From an uncultured Mycoplasmatota bacterium (GTDB lineage: Bacteria; Bacillota_I; Bacilli_A; RF39; UBA660): a DNA stretch of 51,940 nt. Within the stretch, counting starts at the first letter, position 1. Every line of letters begins with the position of its first letter. The stretch is from assembly GCA_900544625.1 (NCBI GenBank), contig UQVR01000006.1, forward strand, positions 1-51,940, written 5' to 3'. This document shows, one piece after another, positions 7,783 to 15,446 of this stretch. The notes beneath the pieces were generated by a model that did not search any database, had not been told where the DNA came from, and saw only the letters and a program-made list of their open reading frames with translations. Both the position numbers and the translations under genes were made by a program.

Positions 7783-8807
7783 TATTTATTTGGATCAACA
7801 ATTATTTTAATTGCTGAATCCTTACCATTAGTTAAGCGTTCATATGCTTTTTGAACACCATCTAAAGGCACTACATCATCAACAAATTTCATAACATTAA
7901 GTTTACGATCAGCAATTAAGTCAATACAAGATTTAAATTCATCATAAGTATAAGCAATAGCACCTTGTACAACCAATTCCTTCATAACGGTCATTACAGT
8001 ATAAGTAGGTACTGCATCAGTTGCAACACCAACTAATACTACAATGCCACCAGGTTTAACCAAAGTAATTGCACTATTAACGGCAGCGCTATTACCAACA
8101 CATTCAATTACAACATCAAATCCACCATGAGTTTTTTCCATCATCTTTGGAACTAAATCTGAATCTAAAGCATTATACCATTCATCTGCAACACCGAGTT
8201 TTACACTCTTTCTTCCTCTTTCTTCATTAGTTTCCGTTAAAATTACTCTACTAGCACCTTCAAGTTTAGCAAACATTGCTGATACTAAACCAATAATTCC
8301 ACCACCAATAACTAAAACATCATCTCCAACAGCAATTCTTCCCAAATGAGCAGCATGAAGACCAACCGCCGTAGGTTCAACCATTGCCACTTCTTCATCT
8401 TTCATATCATCAGGAACTTTAATTACCATATCACTTCTAACAGCAATACGACTTGTAAGACCTCCAGGATTATCAATTGAAAGTCCCAATGCTTCACTCC
8501 ATGTTTTACTACAATATTGAACTTCTCCTTTACGGCAAGCCTCACATTCACCACACGGTGATATTGGCAAAGCTGTAACTCTATCCCCTACTTGTAAATC
8601 AAGTCTATCTCCAGGATCCACGACACGACCACAAAACTCATGTCCCATTACTAAACCTTTAGGTTCACCATTAACCCAATAATGAATATCAGAACCACAA
8701 ATGCCAGATTTTAATACATCAATAATTACCTTTTTACCATCTGCAACTGGTTCTTTTATTTCTTTAATTTCAAATTGTTTAACACCTTTAATTGCACATG
8801 CTTTCAT
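7782..8807 (-). CDS. Zinc-dependent alcohol/polyol dehydrogenase, MDR family (341 aa)
   Basis: Medium-chain NAD(P)-dependent dehydrogenase. Catalytic zinc ligands are Cys37 (GICGSD) and His56-Glu57 (GHEF), with Glu145 in VEPTAVG; the structural zinc lobe has Cys85, Cys88, Cys91 and Cys99. A Rossmann motif GGGIIG is at 168-173, and an acidic residue at the end of the next strand (LTETN) points to NAD. The overall pattern resembles sorbitol, L-threonine or 2,3-butanediol dehydrogenases; the exact substrate is unknown. The start is the ATG at 8807, five to six bases after AGAGGTG; the GTG at 8816 lies inside that ribosome binding site. The promoter region has an ACTATA-rich dyad near 8822-8840. 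Confidence 0.88.
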   Translation of the reverse strand: MKACAIKGVKQFEIKEIKEPVADGKKVIIDVLKSGICGSDIHYWVNGEPKGLVMGHEFCGRVVDPGDRLDLQVGDRVTALPISPCGECEACRKGEVQYCSKTWSEALGLSIDNPGGLTSRIAVRSDMVIKVPDDMKDEEVAMVEPTAVGLHAAHLGRIAVGDDVLVIGGGIIGLVSAMFAKLEGASRVILTETNEERGRKSVKLGVADEWYNALDSDLVPKMMEKTHGGFDVVIECVGNSAAVNSAITLVKPGGIVVLVGVATDAVPTYTVMTVMKELVVQGAIAYTYDEFKSCIDLIADRKLNVMKFVDDVVPLDGVQKAYERLTNGKDSAIKIIVDPNK

Positions 8808-8895
8808 AAAATTCACCTCTACTATAGTATATAGTATACCACCTTTTATAACAAAACAACAGCAACAAAAAAAACAATTTACAAATTAATGTAAA

Positions 8896-9720
8896 CTATT
8901 TTTTAATAGTAACCACATGCGGATAAGGAATTTCTATTCCTTCCTTATCAAATCTTTTTTTAATTATATAATTTAAATTATACATATTTTCAAATGTTTC
9001 ACTATTATCTTTACCCCAAACCCATGCTCTTAAAGTTATTGAAGAATCATTCCAACTAGCTACCCTAACTTTTGGAAATTCCACATCTTTGTTCTTTCCC
9101 TTTGAATTAGGATGATACATCTTTTTCATTTCTTCTTTAATAATATTCATTGCTTTATCAACATCGGATTCATAAGACACTGCAAAATCTACAAGTTTCA
9201 TATTTTCATTATCAGAGTAATTAAAGTTTTCAATTGTATATGAATTTAATTGACCATTAGGAATTATAATTCTTCTATTATTAATAGTTCTAATTATTGT
9301 ATGTCTCATTGTAATATCTTCAACAGTACCACTCACACCTAAAGAAGTACATTCAATAAAATCACCTACTTCAAAAGCATCACCTATAACTAAAGCAAAA
9401 CTACCAAAAAAATCTTTTAAACTTTCTTGAGCCGCAAGACCTAAAACAACTGATCCAATTCCTAATCCAGATAATAATGTTACAGAAAACTTATGAAATG
9501 CTTCAAATTGTCCTAATACTAAAATAATCATTAAAGAATATAAAATCAATTTCTTTATTCTTTTAATAAACATAAGTAAAGTTGTTACATTCTTTTTTCT
9601 TTTTCTTCTTATAGTTCTATCTATTAATTTATCAACTATTTTATTAATTAGTATAGCAACAGCTATTATTAATATTATACCAATACATTTATCCAAATAA
9701 TTATCTAAAAATTTCTTCAT
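8896..9720 (-). CDS. Small-conductance mechanosensitive channel, MscS family (274 aa)
   Basis: Membrane channel that opens under membrane tension and releases osmolytes. Two N-terminal helices (about residues 10-28 and 55-75) precede the pore helix, which is Gly/Ala-rich (SGLGIGSVVLGLAAQESLKDFFGS). The beta domain follows, with GDFIE and the GTVEDITMRHTIIRT motif, and then the alpha/beta C-terminal domain. Length and order match the short MscS/YkuT type. GGAGTG lies six bases before the ATG at 9720, so the longer frame starting at 9744 is not used. It appears to be monocistronic. Confidence 0.93.
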   Translation of the reverse strand: MKKFLDNYLDKCIGIILIIAVAILINKIVDKLIDRTIRRKRKKNVTTLLMFIKRIKKLILYSLMIILVLGQFEAFHKFSVTLLSGLGIGSVVLGLAAQESLKDFFGSFALVIGDAFEVGDFIECTSLGVSGTVEDITMRHTIIRTINNRRIIIPNGQLNSYTIENFNYSDNENMKLVDFAVSYESDVDKAMNIIKEEMKKMYHPNSKGKNKDVEFPKVRVASWNDSSITLRAWVWGKDNSETFENMYNLNYIIKKRFDKEGIEIPYPHVVTIKK

Positions 9721-9765
9721 ATACACACTCCATGATAAAATCATTATACTATAAGTAATTTAGTT

Positions 9766-9793
9766 TTGCAAATTATAAAAGTTATGTTATAAT
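9766..9793 (+). promoter_or_regulatory. Promoter of the 249-aa orphan
   Basis: TTGCAA (9766-9771), 16-base spacer, perfect TATAAT (9788-9793). A very strong AGGGGG ribosome binding site precedes the ATG at 9820. Confidence 0.75.
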
Positions 9794-9819
9794 ATAACCT
9801 ATCCAAAAGGGGGATACCT

Positions 9820-10569
9820 ATGAATTATTTAACAGTTGGAACAAATATAATATCTATTGATTTATTTCAAAACATCGAAAATAAGTCTGGCCCAAAACCA
9901 TACGGAGGAATTTGGGCAACTCCACATAACAAACTATACACAGGATATAATGAATGGGTAGACTTTTTATGTGTTAATTCTTACATGCTTTATTATAAAA
10001 ATTCAAACAACCCATATAATTTACCAGCTTGTTTTATAACATTAAAGGATAATATTAAAATATTTGAAGTATCAAAAAAAGAAGATTTAGAATATTTAAA
10101 ACAAGCATTTCCCCACAACAGTTGGATAGATTTTGAAAAACTATCACAACATTATGATGGAATTTATATGAATTTTAGCAAATTAAAACATAATTTAGAT
10201 AAAGACTTATTAAATCAAATTTTATCATATGCAGTAAATACACTAATAATATTTAATCCCCATTGTATAAAATATTATCAAAAAGCCGAAGTTAGATTAG
10301 AAAGAATAGGAAACGCAATAAACCCATTATTTGAATATAAAATTGTTATAGATGAAAAAAAAGAAAGCATTAAAAATCCGAACAAAGAAACTGAAACTTT
10401 ACTGGAAAATATACGAAAATTTATTCAAGAAAATCATCTTTGTTTAAATGAAGAAAGTTTTAGCTTAATAAAAAAATTCTTTAATGTAGACATTAACGAA
10501 ACTTTAAGCTCTACTGATTTAGCAAAAAGTGAGTTATTACTGATAAGAAAATCATTTCAAAGTATTTAA
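9820..10569 (+). CDS. Protein of unknown function (249 aa)
   Basis: Soluble protein with no signal peptide or membrane helix. The N-terminal 170 residues look like one mixed alpha/beta domain with short conserved-looking blocks: KPYGGIWATP near residue 28, WVDFL near 46, HYDGIYMNF near 115 and LIIFNPHCIKYY near 147. Proteins with a GGLWAS-type block followed by a Trp-rich block and a YDAI-type block occur in phage and mobile DNA, and I suspect an ADP-ribosyltransferase-like fold. That is a weak impression, not a recognised domain. The last 60 residues are helical and charged. It is plus-strand, against its neighbours, with its own strong promoter and terminator, so it may be a transferred cassette. 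Confidence 0.75.
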   Translation: MNYLTVGTNIISIDLFQNIENKSGPKPYGGIWATPHNKLYTGYNEWVDFLCVNSYMLYYKNSNNPYNLPACFITLKDNIKIFEVSKKEDLEYLKQAFPHNSWIDFEKLSQHYDGIYMNFSKLKHNLDKDLLNQILSYAVNTLIIFNPHCIKYYQKAEVRLERIGNAINPLFEYKIVIDEKKESIKNPNKETETLLENIRKFIQENHLCLNEESFSLIKKFFNVDINETLSSTDLAKSELLLIRKSFQSI

Positions 10570-10590
10570 TCAATTTTAAATACTTTTTTT
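10559..10590 (+). terminator. Terminator between convergent genes
   Basis: AAAGTATTTAA (10559-10569) and TTAAATACTTT (10576-10586) form a perfect 11-base stem, followed by T residues to 10590 on the plus strand. The stem overlaps the stop codons of both convergent genes, which themselves overlap by four bases. The minus-strand reading lacks a clear T-run, so it serves mainly the plus-strand gene. Confidence 0.8.
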
Positions 10591-11162
10591 ATTATAATAC
10601 TAAATATATACGCAATAACAACCATAACTATAACAGTAATAATACTAGTTGGATTATGAAAACTTTCTAATAACCCTGTACCAACTACACCCCAGAAATA
10701 CACTAAAAATAATTTGCTAATCAAAATAGCTATTAAAAACTTTTTAAAATCCATATTACATAAACCAGCAGCAATATTTATCATAAATGCAGGTGTAAAA
10801 GGAATAGATAATATTACTGTAACTTGTGTTAAACTTAAATTTTCAATATAGTTCATACATTTAGTAAGCAAATTTACATCTTTTATTTTTTTTACTATCC
10901 AATTTCTAAATAATTTTTTTACTAGAAGATAAGATAAAACGCAACCAATACAAGTGCAAACCCAAGAAATAATAAAACCAAGTATGCTACCAAAAGCTAC
11001 AAAGTTAATTGTTATAAATACAAATAAAGGTAACGGAGGAATTATACTTTCAAATATAATTAATAATGACCCAAGTAATGGCCCATATACTCCTAAAGAA
11101 TCTATTGTACTCATAATAAAATTATAAAAACTATTAAATAATTCACTCATAATATACCACAT
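10566..11162 (-). CDS. DedA/VTT-domain membrane protein (198 aa)
   Basis: Integral membrane protein of the DedA/SNARE-associated (VTT) family, whose members act in lipid scrambling and membrane homeostasis. The first membrane segment contains the Pro-rich SIIPPLPLF re-entrant motif, and the second half has the paired motif SIPFTPAFMINIAAGL. A C-terminal double helix follows. Length is normal. Two starts (11162 and 11150) are possible. A TATACT element only a few bases upstream of 11162 suggests a very short or absent leader, so the downstream ATG (MSELF) is slightly favoured. Confidence 0.88.
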   Translation of the reverse strand: MWYIMSELFNSFYNFIMSTIDSLGVYGPLLGSLLIIFESIIPPLPLFVFITINFVAFGSILGFIISWVCTCIGCVLSYLLVKKLFRNWIVKKIKDVNLLTKCMNYIENLSLTQVTVILSIPFTPAFMINIAAGLCNMDFKKFLIAILISKLFLVYFWGVVGTGLLESFHNPTSIITVIVMVVIAYIFSIIIKKVFKID

Positions 11163-11196
11163 TAATAGTATACCACAAAAACATAAAAATACATAA

Positions 11197-11451
11197 TTAT
11201 CTTAAAACTTGTGTTACATCATAACCTAAATACTCTAACATAGCAACAACCCTTCGACTTAAAAAACCTTTATTACAAATAATATAATATTTATTAACTG
11301 GATTTAAATAATGTTTACTATCCATTAGTAATTTATCAGCATAAATATTAACAGCACCAGATGTAGGATTTAATTTAAAATCTGCAGGATGTTGAACATC
11401 TATAAGTATTCCCATACTAGGATTAAAATCATTAAATGAAATTCTTTTCAT
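11197..11451 (-). CDS. Single-domain rhodanese-like protein (84 aa)
   Basis: Minimal rhodanese (sulfurtransferase) domain. The early strand ILIDVQHPADF corresponds to the usual LIDVR-type block, and the active-site loop CNKGFLSR gives the nucleophilic Cys with Arg five residues later. YLGYDVTQVLR matches the usual family ending. Members move sulfane sulfur or cyanide-derived sulfur in the cytoplasm; partners here are not known. The ATG at 11451 is preferred to the GTG at 11460, although the ribosome binding site is poor in either case. Confidence 0.8.
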   Translation of the reverse strand: MKRISFNDFNPSMGILIDVQHPADFKLNPTSGAVNIYADKLLMDSKHYLNPVNKYYIICNKGFLSRRVVAMLEYLGYDVTQVLR

Positions 11452-11504
11452 ATATATCACACTATAATGTATGAATATATTATAATTTATCCTATTATAT
11501 TAAC

Positions 11505-11531
11505 CTAAAAAAGGAACATTATAGTTCCTTT
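11505..11531 (-). terminator. Terminator of the Rpn-family gene
   Basis: On the minus strand AAAGGAAC (11531-11524), six-base loop, GTTCCTTT (11517-11510) then a continuing T-run. It overlaps the stop codon at 11519-11521. Confidence 0.85.
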
Positions 11532-12367
11532 CTTAATTTTTCAACTTCATCTAAAGATAATCCAGTAACTCTACAAATAAAATCACTATTAGTATTTTCT
11601 CTAAGCATATTCAGTGCAATTTCAACTTTATTTTGCTCAACACCTTGTTCAACACCACTTGCTTCACCTAGTTCATATGCTTCTTGCTTCTTCAACTCAT
11701 CATAATCATAATATAATAATGAGTCAAAATTATCTGTTAATTCTTTTGCTTCATCTACCATCTTTTCCATAAGACTATCTCCTTCATATACTTCTCTTAG
11801 GATTTTTTCATCATTACATACTAACAAGTATAATAAATATTCTAATGAATTCTTTCTTTCCTTAATTATAGTATAATCAGTTTTTATGATTTTGGCAAGA
11901 TATACATCTACTATTTCCAATATTGGATGTACTTCTTCTTTCGTCTCAACATCTATCAATCTACTTCTTGTTACAAATCTTTCTTTATGCGATACATCAT
12001 AAGAGTTTAAGTTTATCTGATAAACTTTCTTTAATACCTTATCATAATCCTTTGATGTTTTTATTTGTTTTAGTATTAGATGACAGAAATATGCTGTGTT
12101 TTTATTTTGAATACTTCTTGAATTACTTGTATTAATTTCTATATTAACTATCGCTTCATCATCTTCGATAATTAAATCTACTTCACTATTAACAACATTT
12201 TCATTAACTCTCACACTGGGATGAAATATTTGAAAACTAAATAATTCACTCGGTAAATCCAAAACTTCACATACTATTCTTGCTAAATATTGATAACCAC
12301 TAAAAGAGGTAAACAATTTCTTAACTACCTTATCTCTCATATAAAGCTCTCTAACCTTCACTTGCAT
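11519..12367 (-). CDS. Rpn-family PD-(D/E)XK nuclease / putative transposase (282 aa)
   Basis: Member of the PDDEXK nuclease group often labelled Rpn family recombination-promoting nuclease or putative transposase. The nuclease core is visible as SEVDLIIEDDEAIVNIEINT (Asp, then Glu-x-Asn in the position of the ExK motif) followed by a helix with Arg/Asn/Lys. The C-terminal Gln/Glu-rich linker and the final short HTH-like helix pair (DFICRVTGLSLDEVEKL) are typical of the family. It has its own promoter (12394-12421) and terminator. These genes spread horizontally, and the position between housekeeping genes and the secretion operon fits that. No flanking inverted repeats were seen. Confidence 0.85.
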   Translation of the reverse strand: MQVKVRELYMRDKVVKKLFTSFSGYQYLARIVCEVLDLPSELFSFQIFHPSVRVNENVVNSEVDLIIEDDEAIVNIEINTSNSRSIQNKNTAYFCHLILKQIKTSKDYDKVLKKVYQINLNSYDVSHKERFVTRSRLIDVETKEEVHPILEIVDVYLAKIIKTDYTIIKERKNSLEYLLYLLVCNDEKILREVYEGDSLMEKMVDEAKELTDNFDSLLYYDYDELKKQEAYELGEASGVEQGVEQNKVEIALNMLRENTNSDFICRVTGLSLDEVEKLRKEL

Positions 12368-12393
12368 CAGCCATTCCTCCTTTCTTCTTGCCT

Positions 12394-12421
12394 ATTATAC
12401 ACAAGAAAAATGAGGCTGCAA
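12394..12421 (-). promoter_or_regulatory. Promoter of the Rpn-family gene
   Basis: On the minus strand TTGCAG (12421-12416), 16-base spacer, TATAAT (12399-12394). GGAGG precedes the ATG at 12367 by eight bases. Confidence 0.7.
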
Positions 12422-12460
12422 GCGTTTCGACAAAACATATCAAAACATACCAAAATCCAA

Positions 12461-12488
12461 CAAAAAAAGCTCTGAGGTTCAGAACTTT
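12461..12488 (-). terminator. Terminator of the type IV secretion operon
   Basis: On the minus strand AAGTTCTG (12487-12480), a five-base loop and CAGAGCTT (12474-12467, one G-U pair) are followed by seven T residues. It overlaps the stop codon of the VirD4-like gene, the last gene of the operon. Confidence 0.85.
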
Positions 12489-14619
12489 ATTCATCACTAT
12501 CTTCAAAAAAATCATCAAAAAATTCATCATCTGATACAACGTTATCAGCAATTACTTTACTATCTGCATCAACATTTATTTTGGGATTTTCTTCTTTAGC
12601 TTCTTCTTTTATATTAATCATTGGGTCTTCTTTTACTTCATCTGTAATTGATAATAATTTATCATCAGATTTAGTATCTATATTTTTTTTCTTTTGCTCT
12701 TCTTCTTGACGATCTAGTTCTTTAAACTTTTCATCTAAATCCTTAAGCATACTATCAATATCCATACTACTTAGACCACTAGGGTTGGGTTTAAATCCAC
12801 TACTTGCAGATGGCATTCCAAATGGATTGTATGAAGGCATTCCAAAATCCATAGGCTTAAACGGATTGTTATCATGTATTTCCCCGTTTTGAGCCATTTT
12901 TTTACTTCGCTCTTCAGTTACAAATTTCTTTAAATCAAACATTTCTACTTCATGTTTCATTCTATTTGGATATTCTTCTTCTTTTCTTTCAATACCCCAT
13001 TCCATTTTAAAATCTGGCTCTAATTTAGTTCTAAATGGACTAGTTCTAAGTCTTATAATTATTGCTTCAAATAACTTCATTTTTTGTAAATCAGTTATTG
13101 TTATAAGTGGTCTAGTTGCATTTTTATCTTTTTCATCAGTAACTTTTACTTCCCCACACATTTTACTAATTTCTTCTAGTGCTTTCATTTCAGTACTTAT
13201 CAAGTAAACTAAGTTGCCACAGTTACCTTTAATAATTTCTGCAACATTATCACCATATACATCATTTAATTGAGCAAAGTTTTGAATAATAAATGTAAAT
13301 CTAATATCTCTACTTCTTGCTGCAGATACCATAGCATCAACATCTTTTAAAGGAGGCATATTTGCAAATTCATCCAGAATAAAATTAGTTCTAACGGGAA
13401 GCTTTCCACCATTTTCTTGCGCTACATCAATTAATGTTTCATAACATTGCTTAATAAATATAGTCATCAATGGATGATAAGTTTTCTTTTCATCATGAAT
13501 AATCATGAACACGGCAGTTTTACCATTACCAATATCTTTCATATTAAAATCACTATAAGAAAGCATTTCACTTAAGGCCTCACCAGTAGAAAAATTTCTT
13601 ATCTTTTGTCTAAATGTTGCAAGTAATCCACCCTTTGTATCATTCGGAGCATTAATAGTACTTGAGGCAAACATATAAGCATTAGATTTTTCACCTTTCA
13701 TACCAAAATATTCTTTAATATAATTACTTGTAGCATATCTTTCTTCTCCAACAGTACTCATAACATTTATACTATTTAAATTTACTTCTTCTTCTTTAGC
13801 ATCTTGAAATAATCCTAAAGCAAGCCCTGAAAAATAGTCTGCTGCTGACTTTTCCCAGAAATCAGATTCACTTTTATTAGATGGGTCATACAAGATATTT
13901 AAAGCAACGTCATTTAATAATTCAATTGCTTTATCTTGATTTCCGGCTCTATAATAATTATTTGGAAGTGCAAGAGGGTTCCAACTATTTCCCCTTTGAG
14001 GTTCTCTAAAATTTAAAACAATAATTCTATAACCTTTTTCTTTTAAATAACTTGCACTATATTTATAAATTTCACCTTTAGGGTCAGTAATAATCATTGA
14101 CTCACCCTTTTTAGCCAGTAGATTAACCATAGGTTTAACGATAGTTTGCGTTTTACCACTACCAGTAGAACCAATTACTAAGTTATGATACTCTCCGTTA
14201 TCAACCCAAATATTTTTACCATCATTAATAAGTGGTATTCCTGCAGCATTTACAACTTCATCAGTTGGATGCACACATTCTACATCAGATTGTTCTTTAA
14301 TATCTTTTTCTTTTGCCCAACTAGAATAACCATCACTTGATTTTTTCTTTAAAGTAATACCAATACCAACTTCACCTTTTTCTCTTTTAAAAATATAAGA
14401 CGAAACTGTAGAAAAAATTGCCACTATTGCAATAATAAATAAAATTAAAGTTGCACCTATGTAATCCGGAGTAAATGCTTTAAAAGGCAATAATCCATAA
14501 AATGTACCATCAGCAGATAAAGATGAAATATTTAAAACTGCAATAGCACATAGATATAACAATAATACACAATATATTACAAACAACATAAAATCTTTAG
14601 GTTCTACTTTAAACTTCAT
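12487..14619 (-). CDS. Type IV secretion coupling ATPase, VirD4/TraG family (710 aa)
   Basis: Membrane-bound ATPase that brings substrates (DNA-relaxase complexes or proteins) to a type IV channel. Two N-terminal membrane helices lie at about 10-30 and 52-75. Walker A (GSTGSGKT) is at 150-157, a TDPKGEI block at 179-185 and Walker B (FILDEF) at 413-418; the ARSRDIRFTFIIQN block follows. The C-terminal 130 residues are Pro/Asn-rich then strongly acidic and low in complexity, and could be the substrate- or partner-binding tail. GAGGAA precedes the ATG. It is the promoter-distal gene of the operon, 43 bases after the lipoprotein gene. Confidence 0.95.
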   Translation of the reverse strand: MKFKVEPKDFMLFVIYCVLLLYLCAIAVLNISSLSADGTFYGLLPFKAFTPDYIGATLILFIIAIVAIFSTVSSYIFKREKGEVGIGITLKKKSSDGYSSWAKEKDIKEQSDVECVHPTDEVVNAAGIPLINDGKNIWVDNGEYHNLVIGSTGSGKTQTIVKPMVNLLAKKGESMIITDPKGEIYKYSASYLKEKGYRIIVLNFREPQRGNSWNPLALPNNYYRAGNQDKAIELLNDVALNILYDPSNKSESDFWEKSAADYFSGLALGLFQDAKEEEVNLNSINVMSTVGEERYATSNYIKEYFGMKGEKSNAYMFASSTINAPNDTKGGLLATFRQKIRNFSTGEALSEMLSYSDFNMKDIGNGKTAVFMIIHDEKKTYHPLMTIFIKQCYETLIDVAQENGGKLPVRTNFILDEFANMPPLKDVDAMVSAARSRDIRFTFIIQNFAQLNDVYGDNVAEIIKGNCGNLVYLISTEMKALEEISKMCGEVKVTDEKDKNATRPLITITDLQKMKLFEAIIIRLRTSPFRTKLEPDFKMEWGIERKEEEYPNRMKHEVEMFDLKKFVTEERSKKMAQNGEIHDNNPFKPMDFGMPSYNPFGMPSASSGFKPNPSGLSSMDIDSMLKDLDEKFKELDRQEEEQKKKNIDTKSDDKLLSITDEVKEDPMINIKEEAKEENPKINVDADSKVIADNVVSDDEFFDDFFEDSDE

Positions 14620-14662
14620 AACATTTCCTCATTTCTTCTTAATATTATACAACAAAATAACA

Positions 14663-15436
14663 TTATTTAATATGTTTTTTTAACATAATTATAATAAATA
14701 ATCCTCCAGCAAAACAAATAACAACAATGATAATTAATAATTCATTATTTTTTTTAGTATCCTTTTTTACATCGTCTTTTTTATTATGATTATCATCTTT
14801 ATCTACTACATTATCTTTATCTCCAGTAAAATCACTTAAATCATCTTTAACAGTATTAATAGTTATTTTAATTGATTTATTATTATAATTATTTCTATTT
14901 ATTAACCATGTATATAGATTATTATTAACAACATCTGCATTACTTGAAATTACTTCTAAATCAGTTTTTATAGTTACTTTTATTTCATTTAATAAAGAAT
15001 ATGTATCAAATATATTACATCTATTACTAGTTTTAAGCAAATACATATTATTACTTTTTTGAATATTTAATTCTCCAAAACATTGTTTAACAGCATTAGA
15101 TCTATAATAATCATCAAAACTAAATACATTTTGTATATTAAGTCCTTGATAATTTCCATTACTATAATTATTTATATTATAAAATCTTACATTTTTTTGA
15201 TAACCACTTTCATAGTAATCATAATTTTCATCATTAAAATAAATTGGTTCATATGTATTAACAGAATTATTTAAAAAGTTAATTAACAAATCATCCCCGT
15301 ACATTTCATTTAAAGAAATATCAGTATACACCTTTGTTACTTCATTTATACTTTCTTCAGTAAGAGTTAAATCATAACTTACTTCACAACCAGTCAAACA
15401 AATTAAGCATATTACACAAAGAATTACCCTTTTCAT
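14663..15436 (-). CDS. Lipoprotein with C-terminal membrane helix, T4SS operon (257 aa)
   Basis: Secreted, lipid-anchored protein: a basic start, hydrophobic core and lipobox LTGC with Cys17 as the modified residue. The mature part (about residues 18-200) is Asn/Tyr-rich with the look of a beta-sandwich and resembles LppM-type domains (CEVSYDLTLTEES start). An Asp/Lys-rich low-complexity linker follows, then a C-terminal membrane helix (about 232-252) and a basic tail. Dual anchoring, by lipid and helix, would hold it tightly at the outer face of the membrane. Its position between the wall hydrolase and VirD4 suggests a structural role in the channel; this is inference. Confidence 0.7.
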   Translation of the reverse strand: MKRVILCVICLICLTGCEVSYDLTLTEESINEVTKVYTDISLNEMYGDDLLINFLNNSVNTYEPIYFNDENYDYYESGYQKNVRFYNINNYSNGNYQGLNIQNVFSFDDYYRSNAVKQCFGELNIQKSNNMYLLKTSNRCNIFDTYSLLNEIKVTIKTDLEVISSNADVVNNNLYTWLINRNNYNNKSIKITINTVKDDLSDFTGDKDNVVDKDDNHNKKDDVKKDTKKNNELLIIIVVICFAGGLFIIIMLKKHIK

Positions 15437-15446
15437 TATTCCTCCT

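Noticed and set aside
12351..12551. Minus-strand frame between the Rpn gene and the VirD4 gene
   Set aside because: It spans the VirD4 terminator and the Rpn promoter and has no ribosome binding site at its start.
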